In this document: positions 11,601 through 23,300 of the stretch, piece by piece
Layout: each line of letters opens with the position of its first letter
Numbering within the stretch: the first letter of the stretch is position 1
From: Orychophragmus violaceus
Lineage: Eukaryota > Streptophyta > Magnoliopsida > Brassicales > Brassicaceae
NCBI GenBank assembly: GCA_030180135.1
Contig: CM058239.1
Span: 43,907,270 to 43,971,269, forward strand
Reading direction: 5' to 3'
DNA: 64,000 nt
Notes under the pieces: model-generated
What the model was told of the DNA's origin: nothing
The model's database searches: none
What the model saw: the letters and a program-made list of their open reading frames with translations, nothing else
Position numbers and translations under genes: made by a program

Positions 11601-12727
11601 TTTCCACCTCGTAAACACATTTAATCCCATGGCCTCTTAGAATCTGCATATCTTTTGTAATCGCAATGATTCTACTCCCAGGACCAAACCATCCATCTCC
11701 ACCGGCCAAAGCTTCCAACACCACGTGGTCATCCAAATCATCGATAAAGATGAGAACTTTCTTCTGCTTTAGCTTATCTCTCACCGCAAATAAGTGATCT
11801 ACTTTTATCCCTTCTTTATCTAATATCTTAGAAAGCAAATTTTCTTGCAAGTGTAACTTCATGTTAATGTCATCATGGTTACCTTTGCGATAACATTCCT
11901 TACTCTTAGATATGAAACGCATGTCTATGAAAACTCTACCATGGAAGTGACGAGAGATTCGAGATTCTAGTGCTCTTGCAATTATACTTTTGCCAATTCC
12001 TGAAGGACCCCATATCCCAATCATCTTCACTTCCTTGGATTCCAAGCACAACAATGAACTCATCTTTTCCATATGTTCTTCAATCCCAACAAAGTCATCA
12101 AAATCTTTAGATGGAGTTATATTCAATTTACCCAAAACATCATTGGCGATGTCTTCAATCATTGTTGCTTCGTTTTCCCTAAAAATATGACAACAATGAT
12201 TGAAGCTAGGGACTGAGCATCAAGATATAAAAAAAGAAGATAAAGTCTTACCAATTTTGAGAATGATATCCGACAAGATTTGCTACATCGGTCAAAGCTT
12301 TCCTCCATAGTTGTATCTCATCCTCTGTTTTTCTCCGGCAAGTTTTCTTAAAGACCTCTCCAAAGTCTTTAGCCTGGTATCTGACATGAGTAGGATCAAC
12401 ATTGTAGAAAACTGGTATCACTATTTGACCGAACTCTTCTTGGCATTTCACTATCTCCAACAACTCGTTTAGACACCAGCTAGAAGAAGCGTAGTTTTGG
12501 GAGAAGATGACGATAGCAATTCTTGAATCCTTTATTGCCTGTTTAAGAACTGGATCGAGCGATTCACTTGTGTCGATCTTCTTGTCTTTGAAAGCACTGA
12601 TTAGTTTCCGATCCAACTCCTTGAGAAAATGGCTGAGGAATGCCTTACGGACATCTTCCCCTCTGAAACTCGGGAAGACGTCGTATAGCCAATCACAAGA
12701 AGATGAAGAACGAGAAGAAGAAGACAT
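8626..12727 (-). CDS. TIR-NBS-LRR disease resistance protein with C-JID domain
   Basis: A probable intracellular immune receptor, in which the TIR would act as an NAD+-cleaving enzyme after effector recognition. Five exons read in phase (12727-12252, 12178-11047, 10977-10672, 10562-10155, 9840-8626), all with GT...AG introns, and total 3537 nt, or 1178 residues. TIR spans about 12-158: YDVFPSFRGEDVR at 15-27, SH at 32-33, probable catalytic Glu88 in WCLNEL. NB-ARC spans about 165-536: P-loop GPSGIGKS 216-223, kinase-2 VLIFIDDLDD 300-309, RNBS-B GSRIIAITKD 326-335, GGLPLGL 388-394. The usual MHD motif reads MHC (507-509). LRRs fill 537 to about 1040, and a C-JID follows (about 1043-1178, VEVPACFTHR). 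The ATG was chosen at MSSSSRSSSS; the upstream in-frame TTG is not a plausible start. No lesion was seen. Intron 4 holds a short relic of an LRR exon. Confidence 0.93.
9257..9658 (-). repeat. Two 201-bp in-frame LRR duplications in TNL exon 5
   Basis: Units 9257-9457 and 9458-9658 are tandem and similar, each 201 bp or 67 codons. The period continues into a more diverged third unit at 9659. Each encodes a block containing LETLPxGINLKSL, then FPDIS, then a TAIEEVPP segment. The exact multiple of three keeps the LRR frame and adds nearly three leucine-rich repeats per unit. Confidence 0.85.
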
Positions 12728-12918
12728 GAAGAGAACCAACAAAAAAAACAAATTTCCTGAGAGAGCAACGATCTAATCTAAATAATATTGCAGAAACTGA
12801 TAGCTAGTCTTTCTCGTCTTGAAGACAATAAGATTGAAATTTGACAAAAGAGATTCTCTTCTTTTCTCAGGAGTGTACTTTATACGATGTTTCTAAGATG
12901 GCAGAAGAAACAAAGGAC

Positions 12919-13023
<105 letters not shown>

Positions 13024-13195
13024 GGCTAATTAATTATTACAACCTTTTATTGTTAATTCATTTCTTAAACTTTAAACCATAGTTACCTAACTATTAAACA
13101 TAGTTAACTTACAAAATAATGGACTACAAGCCTGTAACATTATTAGCCTAGGAGCCCATGTGCGTCTGCATTTTTTCTTTAACTTTTGCGTGTGC

Positions 13196-13839
13196 TAGCC
13201 CCTAGACGTTCGGGTATTTATTCGGATTCAGATCGGGTATTTCTGGTTTCGGGTCTTCGGTTTTAGATTATAAAACCCATTTAGGTATTTTAGATTTTTG
13301 GATCGGGTTCGGTTCGGTATTTTTCGGTTCGGGTCAGGTGAGTATTAGACTTTACGAACCGGTAAATACTCGGAAAAAATCGGGTATTTGAGTACTTCGA
13401 GTATTTTGGACCCGACGTAACCAAAATGTAACCGAAATATCTATAATATATCCGAAGTAACCAATTGGTTCGGGTATTTTATACTCGAAGTAACCAAATT
13501 CTAACCGAAATATCCGATCAGTTCGGATATTTTATATCCAAAATAACCAAACTCTACCCGATTTATCTGAAATAACCGATTTACCCGAAATCATCCTATA
13601 AAAAATATCTGATTTACCCTAAATGTTTCCGAACTAACCAAAATTTTTGTATATAATTAAAAGTATTGTTACTTCGGGTACCCGTTTGGTTCTCGGATAT
13701 TACCCAAACTAACCCGATACCCAAAAGTATCTAGATACAAAACCCATTCGGATATTTTTTGGATCTGAACCCGAAACCGAACCGGTTTTTTTTAAATTTC
13801 GGTTCGGTTCTTCGGAACCGAATAAAATGTCCAGGCCTA
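13196..13839. mobile_element. hAT-type MITE (non-autonomous DNA transposon)
   Basis: This is a 644-bp element. Its left end reads TAGCCCCTAGACGTT and its right end, reverse-complemented, reads TAGGCCTGGACATTT, so the ends are imperfect inverted repeats. It is flanked by 8-bp direct repeats GCGTGTGC (13188-13195) and GCGTTTGC (13840-13847) with one mismatch, the duplication length made by hAT transposases. The interior is built of CCGAAATATCCGA-like words in both orientations and could fold extensively. There is no coding sequence. It lies about 470 bp upstream of the TNL start codon. Confidence 0.82.
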
Positions 13840-13847
13840 GCGTTTGC

Positions 13848-15368
13848 ATTGTTCCTTGAAACTCAGTGGAAAAACTGTCGGTAGTATTCAAATTTCTATG
13901 TATAAACTTTCAAAGATTTCTCGAACTTACAGAGCATTTATAAAACTTAAGATTTAGTTTGTACTTTTTCTAATAAAGAAAAACCGTTGCAGTAAAATTT
14001 CCAAGAAAAATTTCTCAATTTTGTTTTTGTTTTGTAACATATTAAAAAATCTGAAAACCTATTGAAAATTTCTATAAATTTTAAGTTTATTTTCCAAAAT
14101 TTTCAATGTTTTGTAAGTTCTAGAATTTTTTTTTCTTTACTAGAAGATGATAGTTGAGTTGGATACTCAATAAAAGAGTTCATCAGAAATTACTGTGAGA
14201 TCGAAAATTCACACCAAAAAATATAAAAGGTATAGATTTCCTATGAATCAAAGATGTATTTAGGATTGAATGTCAAAATCAAACTTATACAGTCGAAAAA
14301 AATATACAAAAAATGGATTTAAAGATATTTAGTCAAAGTGTTCTTGATAAAAGTTTGACCCCTTGAATGTTCTTCTCCTTTCCTTTAAATAGTCTCGATC
14401 TTGACATTCTCGTTCATATCTTTAGGGCTCCTCTATCACAGATTCTCCACCCCCTTCCTCGATTCGCGGAATCAGTTTCAACTGACGATGACTTAGTCAC
14501 CTCGCTTCGCCTTTCCCCTTTGTCGACCTCGAGATCGACTGTTTGATGTCGTAGTGAACTTGGGCCTTCGCCATCTTGTGACTAAATGGGCTCGAATCTA
14601 GGCTATGGGCCTTTATGCTTATTGTTTTATGGGCCAGATTTCCAAGAGGGAAATACAGTACTAACAATAGCTCCCCAGCCAATTAATTCGACGGGTCAAG
14701 GTTAATGGGCGGTGGACATTCTCGGGAAGACGCCCGCCACCTCGGGCACTGGTGCCCTAATGATTATGGCATTCGTATTGTAGATCTTGTCTTGAACGAA
14801 CGATCGAGATTAGGCTCGTGCATTTTCTTGGTCGACCTATAGCCCGTGGACGGCTCCCGAGAGGTAATTAATTAGGATTTTACCATCTACTGTCGATCTG
14901 GTCGATTGTCGACGGTTGAGATCTTTAAGATTATAGCAAATCTTATCGATCTCAGTTTGCGCGGGCATGATATGATTATCAGCCGCTTGCTCTTAACAGT
15001 CGATCTTTGATCAACGATCAAGATCATGAGAGAGGTAGAATTCCTCGGATCTCAATATCTTCAAAAAAATGATTGGGTGTCTAATCATTGTTTCGAATTC
15101 GAAATCGAACGATTAGGATCTAGAGATACGAAAGATCCCGTCGATCTCGAGAAAGGATTCGTATGAATTGGCTTTAAATGGAAGTTACTTTGCACGACTC
15201 CCACTACAGATCGCGCTACAAATCAGCAAAGGTACTTCTTCTCCCTCACTTTAGTTTTTTCTTTCTCGCTCCAGCTCTTAGTTTTCAGAAATTATTCTCT
15301 CTAGAATCTCTTCTCTTCTGTTTCCTCTTTCGACTCCGACACCAAATCTTCTGGCTCCAAGTAACACA
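13848..15368. other. Spacer and probable 5' region of a decayed gypsy-type element
   Basis: 13848-14690 is AT-rich with no recognised gene. From about 14690 the composition changes to GC-richer sequence dense in GATC and TCGA words, running up to the ATG at 15369. This resembles the LTR or leader of the element whose gag-like gene follows, but no second LTR or target duplication was found. Confidence 0.35.
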
Positions 15369-15715
15369 ATGGTAGCAAGCACTTCTCAGCCGGCGGAGCC
15401 GTTCGGCCCGCACCCTAAGTCTTCCCTGAATCATGGCCATCTCCAGAGGCTGCGAACAAAATACCGGATTCCAGCCAACGTCGAGATGGTGATTCTGTTT
15501 TCCACGGAATCGCCAAAAAATGTCAGAGAAGGCTACTGTTGCGCCTCCTACACTTTTTTCACAAGTGTGGGCTCTTCTTCCCGATCTCTCACCTCTTATG
15601 TTGGGTCTTGGCCCAGCTTCAACCGGCGTTTCCTCAGATGACTCCGAACTTTGTCTGGTATGTCATCAGACTCGGGGTCAGGACCGCCGAGGAAAGGATC
15701 GAATTTCTGTTATGA
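15369..15715 (+). pseudogene. Gag-like 'putative gypsy-type transposon' protein (Transposase_28-like), frameshifted
   Basis: From ATG 15369 the frame reads a Gln/Pro-rich start, then LRTKYRIPANVEM and NVREGYCCASYTFF. Near 15560 the family-like reading continues in another frame (from 15566: CGLFFPISHLL, then LAQLQPAFPQMTPNFVWYVI) and ends at a TGA at 15713-15715. This order, LRxKYxIP, then VREGY/C, then FFPxP, then LxQLxPN, is what I know from the plant-specific gag-like proteins annotated as putative gypsy-type transposon. The frame break and the early stop make it a pseudogene. Further gag-like sequence in another frame may continue at 15846-15975 (MPPYWSQEFARFLRFNPP). The assignment rests on remembered family features. 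Confidence 0.5.
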
Positions 15716-15989
15716 CGTATTTCTGTAGTAAATGGGTCTGCCTATAAAGAAATCCCACCAACCATTTCACCTGTAATGATCCATTTATGGCAAACCGGGA
15801 ATAACAATATTAGGGCAACCGGCGGAGCGAGACGGTCCAGCCGGATTGCCACCCTATTGGTCCCAGGAATTTGCACGCTTCCTTCGATTCAATCCACCAA
15901 TAGCATCAGTCGATCGGTCAGTTATGCATCTGAACCTTCCGAGGAAAAAGACGGGAGAGAAAAGAGGAGTGAGTAATTGTTTCAAACAC

Positions 15990-17030
15990 AATTACCCAGT
16001 GAGGACGAATTCAAGGAATCCGCGTCCCGGCTTGCGCCACACAACTATAAAACCAAGTTTTAAGCTAATATCACCTTGCACCCAGCACCTGAAGGCACAA
16101 CACACAACCTATAAAATAGCTACTTGTCCATAAATACGAACTCGGGTCCCACCCTATCGACATCCATGAACTGGTTAGTATGCCTTATCTAGAATCAAGC
16201 AATAACCGCCTGCAGGCTTCCAGCACAACAACAACAGCGGGAGGGATTGTCAGGACCCTTCTCCGACGATCAAGGACACTTGAGGAACTCACCTCGCACT
16301 GTGCCCTACACCCAATATCTACCACAACCTAATTCACACAAGCCTTTAAGCACATTCAATATTTTCGGTTTTAAATGGTAACCTATCTTCTAGGTGTCAT
16401 CAATCACATCCACATAATCAACATATTCGATTTTAGAGATAACCTAACCATTTTACGTTCATTCAATCACAAGGCGCGCACTACCAATCATACACTACCT
16501 AGGAAGACGACATTAACAAAGGACTCGTGTCCGGAATTGATAAGGAATAAGAAAGGATTAGGTCTGATCCTCATCATGGCCAAAGAAGGGCAAAAGCGTG
16601 ATTTGGAAGTTCTTGACGTGCGAACGCCCGAAGGCTCACCACACAACTTACACGACTAGCTATTTGTCCATAAGTGTGCGCTCGAAACCAACCAACCACA
16701 CGCACCCATGAACCTAGCAAGTACGCCCCACACAATCGGCACCAACCGGCAACCACACGCGGGGAGGCGCGTCACACCCCCCCCCCCTGACGACCTTTAT
16801 CAGGATACAAAATTTCTTTCTCGGTACCAGGTCACGTGCCCTGCCACACAAGCCCATCACAGGCACCTACCACAACAGATAACTCACACAAGCCATCAAA
16901 CACACACAACTTTTTCAGTCACATCAAGCGCTTTACTATCTCTGGACTACTTAGGAAAGACGTTATTAACAAGAGACTTGCGCCCATAATTGGATAGAGA
17001 AAGTGGAAATCATGATTGGTCCTCACCTTA
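15990..17030. repeat. Two diverged copies of a roughly 450-bp repeat
   Basis: Segments starting near 16083 and 16629 share the order CACACAAC, then GCTAYTTGTCCATAA, then CCATGAACYRG, then CCTACC/ACACAAGCC, then CTACYTAGGAAGACG and ATTAACAA. They are diverged tandem copies of a non-coding unit, C-rich on the plus strand (a run of 11 C starts near 16781). Small open frames inside are not conserved between the copies. Confidence 0.55.
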
Positions 17031-17869
17031 GCGTTCACTGACGACAACAATGAACCGCGGACGAAAACGAACGGACTGCGATCGAGAACATGAAAAAGGA
17101 GCACGGCTCTTCATGATCTAAAGCTCTAGACCGGTTCTACATAAACCTAGAACTATATATATATGTGTATAATAACTCCATGCCAAGATTTGGGTCAAGC
17201 GGAATCCGTTTGCCAGATTCAAAACAGAGACATATCTAGATAATTCACATATTTGTTACGAACATATATATTTTAGAAAACATGTCATAACTTTTAAACG
17301 GTAAGTTTGAATTAGGCGATTCATACCTTTTTGGAAAGCTGAGACCGAGTGATTTTTAACGACATATTGTGCGTTCCGTGGTTCTTTACGGATCAACGGA
17401 AAAACGCAATAAATCTGACAACCGTATTATCTCGATCCTAGATCTACATTCAGAGATATAAAAGATCGAAGAAATGGGATTAGATCTCCGATACACCTCA
17501 GGGGATCAAAATACGGTAGAAAAATATAAATAAGAGATTCGTTAGAGATTGAAAATCCACTTAACCCAGAATGAAGAATTGAAAGAGGCGACAAGAGAAA
17601 GGGAACAAGAAGATCGTGTGGTGGTCGATGGACGCCGGAGAAGAAGAGTGACGGATGACGGACTCCGTGAGGTGGCTAACGGCGACAGGCTTTGGAGAAG
17701 GGCATGACATCACCGTTTGATCTCCTCTTTTGCATCTCTCTTGGGTTGCTATCAATATTTATAGAGAAAAGAGATGGGAAATCCATGATTTCTAATTGGG
17801 CTTTGGGCCTAATTAAACTCTTCTTTTTTTAATTTTTTTTCTGGGCCAATTTTAGGCCATTACAGAATT
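17031..17869 (-). mobile_element. LTR-like promoter end of a decayed gypsy element
   Basis: On the minus strand the segment begins TGTAATGGCC at 17869, followed by TTGGCCCAG-type words and a TATA-like TCTATAAATATTG about 110 bp in. That is the arrangement of chromovirus LTR starts in Brassicaceae. No primer binding site, second LTR or target duplication was found, so the extent to the left is uncertain. Confidence 0.35.
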
Positions 17870-18339
17870 CATCTCTCCATTGGGACGGCATGATCATCAG
17901 AGGTGTGTACAAGAAGAAAAAACTACTAATATAACTAAAGCATGTGATTTATTATTTATAATCTCCATCCTTTAAAAAAAAAAAACCGTATATCAGTTTT
18001 TATTATGAAAACAAATTAAATATTTGTTGTTTAAGACTTTAAAATTTACGTACTAAACAAATCGATCTTTTTATCTGTTTTCATAATTTTTAAGTAATTT
18101 CTTATTGAATTGTTAGTTAAAAAGTGGGAAATGTTAGGTTAAGTACATACCTGTTTTCTTTCCCACAAATCCCATCACTCTTAATAGTTAGTTTCTTTCG
18201 AGGCAAGATAGAGAGGAGTTCGTCAATCACTGTGATATCATGATATGCATAGTTTTAATATTGGAAAGACAGGTAAATGAAAAGGGTACTAAAAATTTAC
18301 AGTGTTTTCTTCAAGTATATGAGCAGCTTCTTCAAAACA
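17870..18339. other. AT-rich spacer, no gene seen
   Basis: No recognisable gene, repeat boundary or RNA gene was found here. Confidence 0.5.
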
Positions 18340-18870
18340 TCATTTGAGATATACACAAATCATTTTTGCTTCGTTATCCCTATAAAATAAGAAATATTAT
18401 TTCAGAAACAAGGAACGACAAATATCAACTGTCACATGATAAGGTATATAAGCACAGGTAATAGGTACATAAATATAACTGCACCAGTGTTAAGAATAAT
18501 ATTCAAGGACATTTGCTACATACATTGGTTCTGACAAGTCTTCTAGAAAGCCTCTCCAAAAACGGTAGAAAACATGTATCACCATGTGACCAAAACTCTT
18601 CCTATACCATTTCAAGATCTTCAGCAATTAGTCAACGCACCAGCTTGAAGAGATAATTTTCAGAGAACACACAATCACCGCAATTTTGAAGTCCTAATCG
18701 CTAGTTTAAGATTAGGATCGATCAATTGGGTTCTCTTGATCTTGTTGCCTTCAAAAGCAATGTTCAATTTCCATCAAACTCCTTAAGAATCCCTGAGGAA
18801 AGTATGCGGACGACACGTCTTATGAGAAGCCATTAAGAAAAGAAGAAAAATAAAACTCTCTGGGAAAGTG
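18340..18870 (-). pseudogene. TIR exon pseudogene of a TNL
   Basis: The minus strand is alignable by eye to exon 1, intron 1 and the first bases of exon 2 of the intact TNL at 12727-12100. Shared landmarks on the plus strand are the exon 2 edge (TTTGCTTCGTTATCCCTA near 18363), ACATTTGCTACATACATTGG (near 18508), CACCAGCTTGAAGAG (near 18637) and CAAACTCCTTAAGAA (near 18775). Many substitutions and indels destroy the frame, and no long open frame survives. NBS and LRR parts are absent nearby. It is an old partial duplicate of the TNL family, in the same orientation as the intact gene. Confidence 0.75.
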
Positions 18871-20115
18871 TCTTGAAGAATAATATGTACTTAAAAAGAA
18901 GTTATGTCATATTATTCCTTTCATGATGATGGAACCAATATGAGAGTAGCTGTTTTATTCTGTAAATTTCCAAGAAAGGAGAAGGAAGCTTGTTGGTAAC
19001 TGAAAGGAAAACTCAAAAGAAGTAAACGCTTGTCTTAGTCGTTAAAATCCAAAGCCAGTAGCAATAGTGGTTGGTAATTTCATGCATGTATAAGTATTTG
19101 AACTTTGTTGAAAGTTTCGTTGAAGAAAAGTGACTTCAATTAATTATTATCCTTGTGGCCCGTTCCCCACTCATCTTAATTTAATAACGAAGCATCATTT
19201 TAATTTTTTTTTTTTTTTGTTTTTTTTTTTTTTTTTTAGGAGTATAATATTTCAAGTAGAGACATATAAAATGATAAAGATATATAATTATAGATCCACA
19301 AAAGTCCTCAAATTTCAATTTAATATATGAAATATATTCAGTTTACAAAAATAAAATAAAAAAATAGAAAAGACCTAAACTATACTCGAATGGATGAGAA
19401 AAGGTTCGAGACAGAACGAAACATGACTTTGCTTGAAGACAAAGGGTGAAGCAGAGGCGGAGGCAGTAAGTAAAGAGAGGGTCAGCTGATCTCACTTAAT
19501 TTAAAAATATGTGTTTTTTTCTTAAATCAAAATATGATGACACCACATAAATAAAAAATTTGACCTCATAAAATTAATTAGAAAAGTAGAAAATAAAAAT
19601 CTGTTATATTTGCATAGGTTTTAAGATTTGTTTTATTAAAACTAGGTAATTTTCCCACACCTTGTGTAGGGTGCTAATATAAATTTAAATTATACTCTTA
19701 AATTTAATAGTTAAATGATATATTTAAATTAAGTATGTTCTATTTTTGTTATGTGAACATCTGAAAAAAACAAAAATTGAATAAAATTAGATAAACAATA
19801 TGAAAATAATTATTTTAACCGGCCAACAATAATAAGGGGGGAAAACAAACCAACTAAAATACTTCTATTTAATTTTTCACTCAAAATCTATGTAAAATTT
19901 GTAAGATATTTTTCAGGGATATTGGATGTGAAATTTTCACAAGAAGCAACATCAGTTCTTCGATAGAATTTATCTTAAAAGGGAGAGGAATTAGTTCTGT
20001 AATTAGAAGTGTAGTCCACAAAAGTAAAATTAATGAGATAGATTGATTTATCCTCTACTAATTCTTTTTCAAACTTTTCAACCAAAACTTCTTCCAGTGA
20101 TGAATCCTTGTACCC
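18871..20115. other. AT-rich spacer, no gene seen
   Basis: The region includes T-rich runs (19200-19240) and low-complexity AT sequence. No coding domain was recognised. It ends at the target duplication TACCC of the copia element. Confidence 0.5.
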
Positions 20116-20306
20116 TGTTAAGAGGATATACGAGAATCTCACGAGAATATCGGATGTGTATATCTCGAGTACAAGATATAGAAAGAGATCTTGATATTTC
20201 CAAATCTTGTTGTAGAGTATATCTCATCTCATTGTGTATATATTGTAAGACTCATTGATCGGTGAATACAAGTTGACACATTCAATTCATTCTCTCTAAG
20301 TTTTCA
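20116..20306 (+). repeat. 5' LTR of the copia element
   Basis: 191 bp, starting TGTTAAGAGG and ending AGTTTTCA. No difference from 24678-24868 was seen on reading. Confidence 0.95.
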
Positions 20307-20373
20307 TGGTATCAGAGCGGATCTGAGATCCAAAACCCTAAAAAAAAAAAAAGACAAAGAGAGCCGAAAAGAG

Positions 20374-23300
20374 ATGTCAACAGAAGGAACAATCGTCCCG
20401 GGAAGCAACGAAAGTCGTATGCTGTCACCATACTACTTGTCGTCTTCGGATAATCCCGGTGTGTCGATCTCACCAGTGGTGTTCACTGGGGAGAATTATG
20501 CCGAGTGGGCATCTGAGCTGGAGAATGATCTGTGTGCTAAGCGTAAAGTTGGTTTCATCAATGGCACGTTGTCGATGCCTGATGCGAAGGAGAAGCCGAC
20601 CGATGCTGAGATGTGGAAAACGGTGAACTCGATGATTGTGGGCTGGATCACAACGTCTATCACACATGCGATTCGTTCAACGGTGCCGTTTACACTGGAT
20701 GCACTCAAACTTTGGAACGATTTGAAAAGAAGGTACTCAATCGGGAATTCTGTTCGAGTGTATCAGTTGAAAGCCGAGCTAGCCAACTGCAAGCAGGAAG
20801 GATCGTCGGTGATGGAGTATTTTGGTCGACTTTCACGGAAGTGGGAAGAGCTTCTCAGCTATAAACCGCTTCCCAAGTGTACTTGTGATGCTGCAGCAAA
20901 GATCTCACAAGACTATGAGGAAGAGAAGATCCATATGTTCTTGATGGGGTTAGATGAATCAAGGTTCGGGAATGTCTGTACCAACATTATCGGTATGGAA
21001 CCATTGCCGGATCTCAATTCTGTGTACCAACGTGTGATAAGAGAAGAAACACGAGTGGTGTCTTCGCGCACAGATTCAAAGACGGAAGCAGTCGGATTTG
21101 TCGCAAAGGCAGACCAAGAAAGTGGGGACCAGACGGTGACCACAAGAACTCGTGGTTCTTCAGTGATCTGCTCCAACTGTGAGCGAACTGGTCATGAAAA
21201 GAAAGAGTGTTGGCAGATCATTGGATTCCCAGAATGGTGGAATGAGAGGAGTCAAAACAATGATCGTGGTGGTCGTGGACGAGGACGGGGTCGAGGTCGA
21301 GGTCAGCCTCGTTCCAATGCAACACAAGCATCGTCTTCTGGGAGTGGCATACCGAACTTCACAGCCGAGCAGTGGGAATCTCTGACAACATTGCTCGAGC
21401 AACAGAAGACGAAACCAATTCCGGACAGACTCAACGGTAAGAAACAGACAGGAGAAGTTATACTCGACACCAGTGCATCTCATCACATGACTGGTGATGC
21501 ACGGTTACTCACGGACATGCAGGAAATACACGGTTGTCCCGTGAATTTCGCTGATGGTAGTCAAGTTCAGGCAACAAGAGTAGGAGTCATGCGATTGTAT
21601 GACAAACTGAGATTGTCGCACGTCCTTCTTGTTCTTAACTTGAATTGCACGCTACTTTCAGTAGCTAAGTTGTTGAAGCAAACCGGTGGTTTTGCGATAT
21701 TTACTGATGCACTTTGTATTTTGCAGGACCGTTTTACGAGGACCCTGATTGGAGCCGGTGAAGAACGGGATGGTGTGTATGTTTATCGAGATGTTACCAG
21801 TGCGAGAGGTTACAGAGTTAAGGCTGCAGAAGACAAGACTTTGTGGCATCGCAGATTGGGTCATCCGTGATTTGGTGTTTTAAGTTTTTTGCCTTTTGTT
21901 TCTGGTGTTCAGACTCACTCCGACAAATTTGGAGGATGTGAGGTGTGTTTTGAGTCAAAACAGACTCGTAATGTATTCGCAGAAAGTTCTAATAAAGCTT
22001 CCGTTGCATTTGAGTTAATTCACGTAGATCTATGGGGTCCATACCGAGAACCATCTTCGTGTGGTGCGTTGTATTTTCTCACAATCGTATATGATTTTTC
22101 CAGAGCTGTATGGATCCACTTGTTGCTTGAGAAATCTGAAGTGAAAACAGTGTTGCCAAATTTCTGTGCACTAGCACAACGTCAATTCGGTCGTACGGTG
22201 CAGACTGTTCGTAGCGACAACGGAACTGAATTTATGTGCTTGGGCAAATACTTTGCAGCAAATGGAATCATACATCAGACATCTTGCGTATCAACTCCAC
22301 AACAAAATGGACGAGTTGAACGCAAACATCGTCATCTGCTGAATGTCGCACGCTCCCTGATGTTTCAGTCGCAGCTACCGGTCAAGTTTTGGGGGAGAGA
22401 GTGTATTAACAGCAGCTCATGTTATCAACAGAACACCGTCAAGCTTGCTCCATGGAAAGACACCGTATGAATGTCTTCATGGACGTCCGCCTTCGTACGA
22501 GGATATACGAGTGTTTGGCTGTTTGAGTTTTGCACACAACAAGTCCAGAGACTCGGACAAATTCAAGAAACGAAGTAGAAAGTGTGTCTTCATGGGCTAT
22601 CCGTTTGGGAAAAGAGGCTGGAGATTGTATGATCTTGAGAATGAAGAGTTCTTCGTCTCTCGTGATGTAGTGTTTGATGAGAGCAAGTTTCCTTTTCAGA
22701 ACACTGACATCGATCGTGGACAGGTGGATATCCCTGCTGCTTCCTTCTTACCTGTCAATGGGTTTGAACTCGACCCGATCCCAGAAGTAAGGGGGAGTGA
22801 GCCAGATGGTGATGCAGTCGGATCACCTGAGGCCTCATCCGATAATGTTGATTCGTCCGCGCCCTCACATGTTCTACAAACGAATGAGGATCAGGCTGGT
22901 ACGTCTTTGGGTAGAGGCCATCGTGCATCTCAACAGCCAGCCAAGTTTCGTGATTATGTGTTGTATAATGCGATCACATCAGATAAACATACACTGTCCG
23001 TTCTCACCGGAGAACAATCAGCGTCCATCGATATGGTCCAAGGTAAAATGTCTTATCCCATCAAAGCTTATATCACTGATGCTATGTTTTCCGAGAACCA
23101 TCGGATTTTTCTCGCAGCTATCTCAGCTGGTGTTGAACCTCGGTGCTATAAAGAAGCGATGATGGACTCGAAATGGAACATAGCCATGTCAAGCGAAGTC
23201 GGAGCTCTTGAGGGTCAAAGAACATGGGATGTTGTCGAGTTACCCAAAGGAAAGAAAGCTTTGGGAAGTAAATGGGTGTTTAAGCTGAAATTCAATGCTG

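Noticed and set aside
14497..14682. 61-codon minus-strand frame
   Set aside because: No domain, ordinary random length in this composition.
20470..20708. Antisense frames within copia gag-pol and within Athila gag (for example 30108-30566)
   Set aside because: Shadows of the sense coding sequence, without their own domains.
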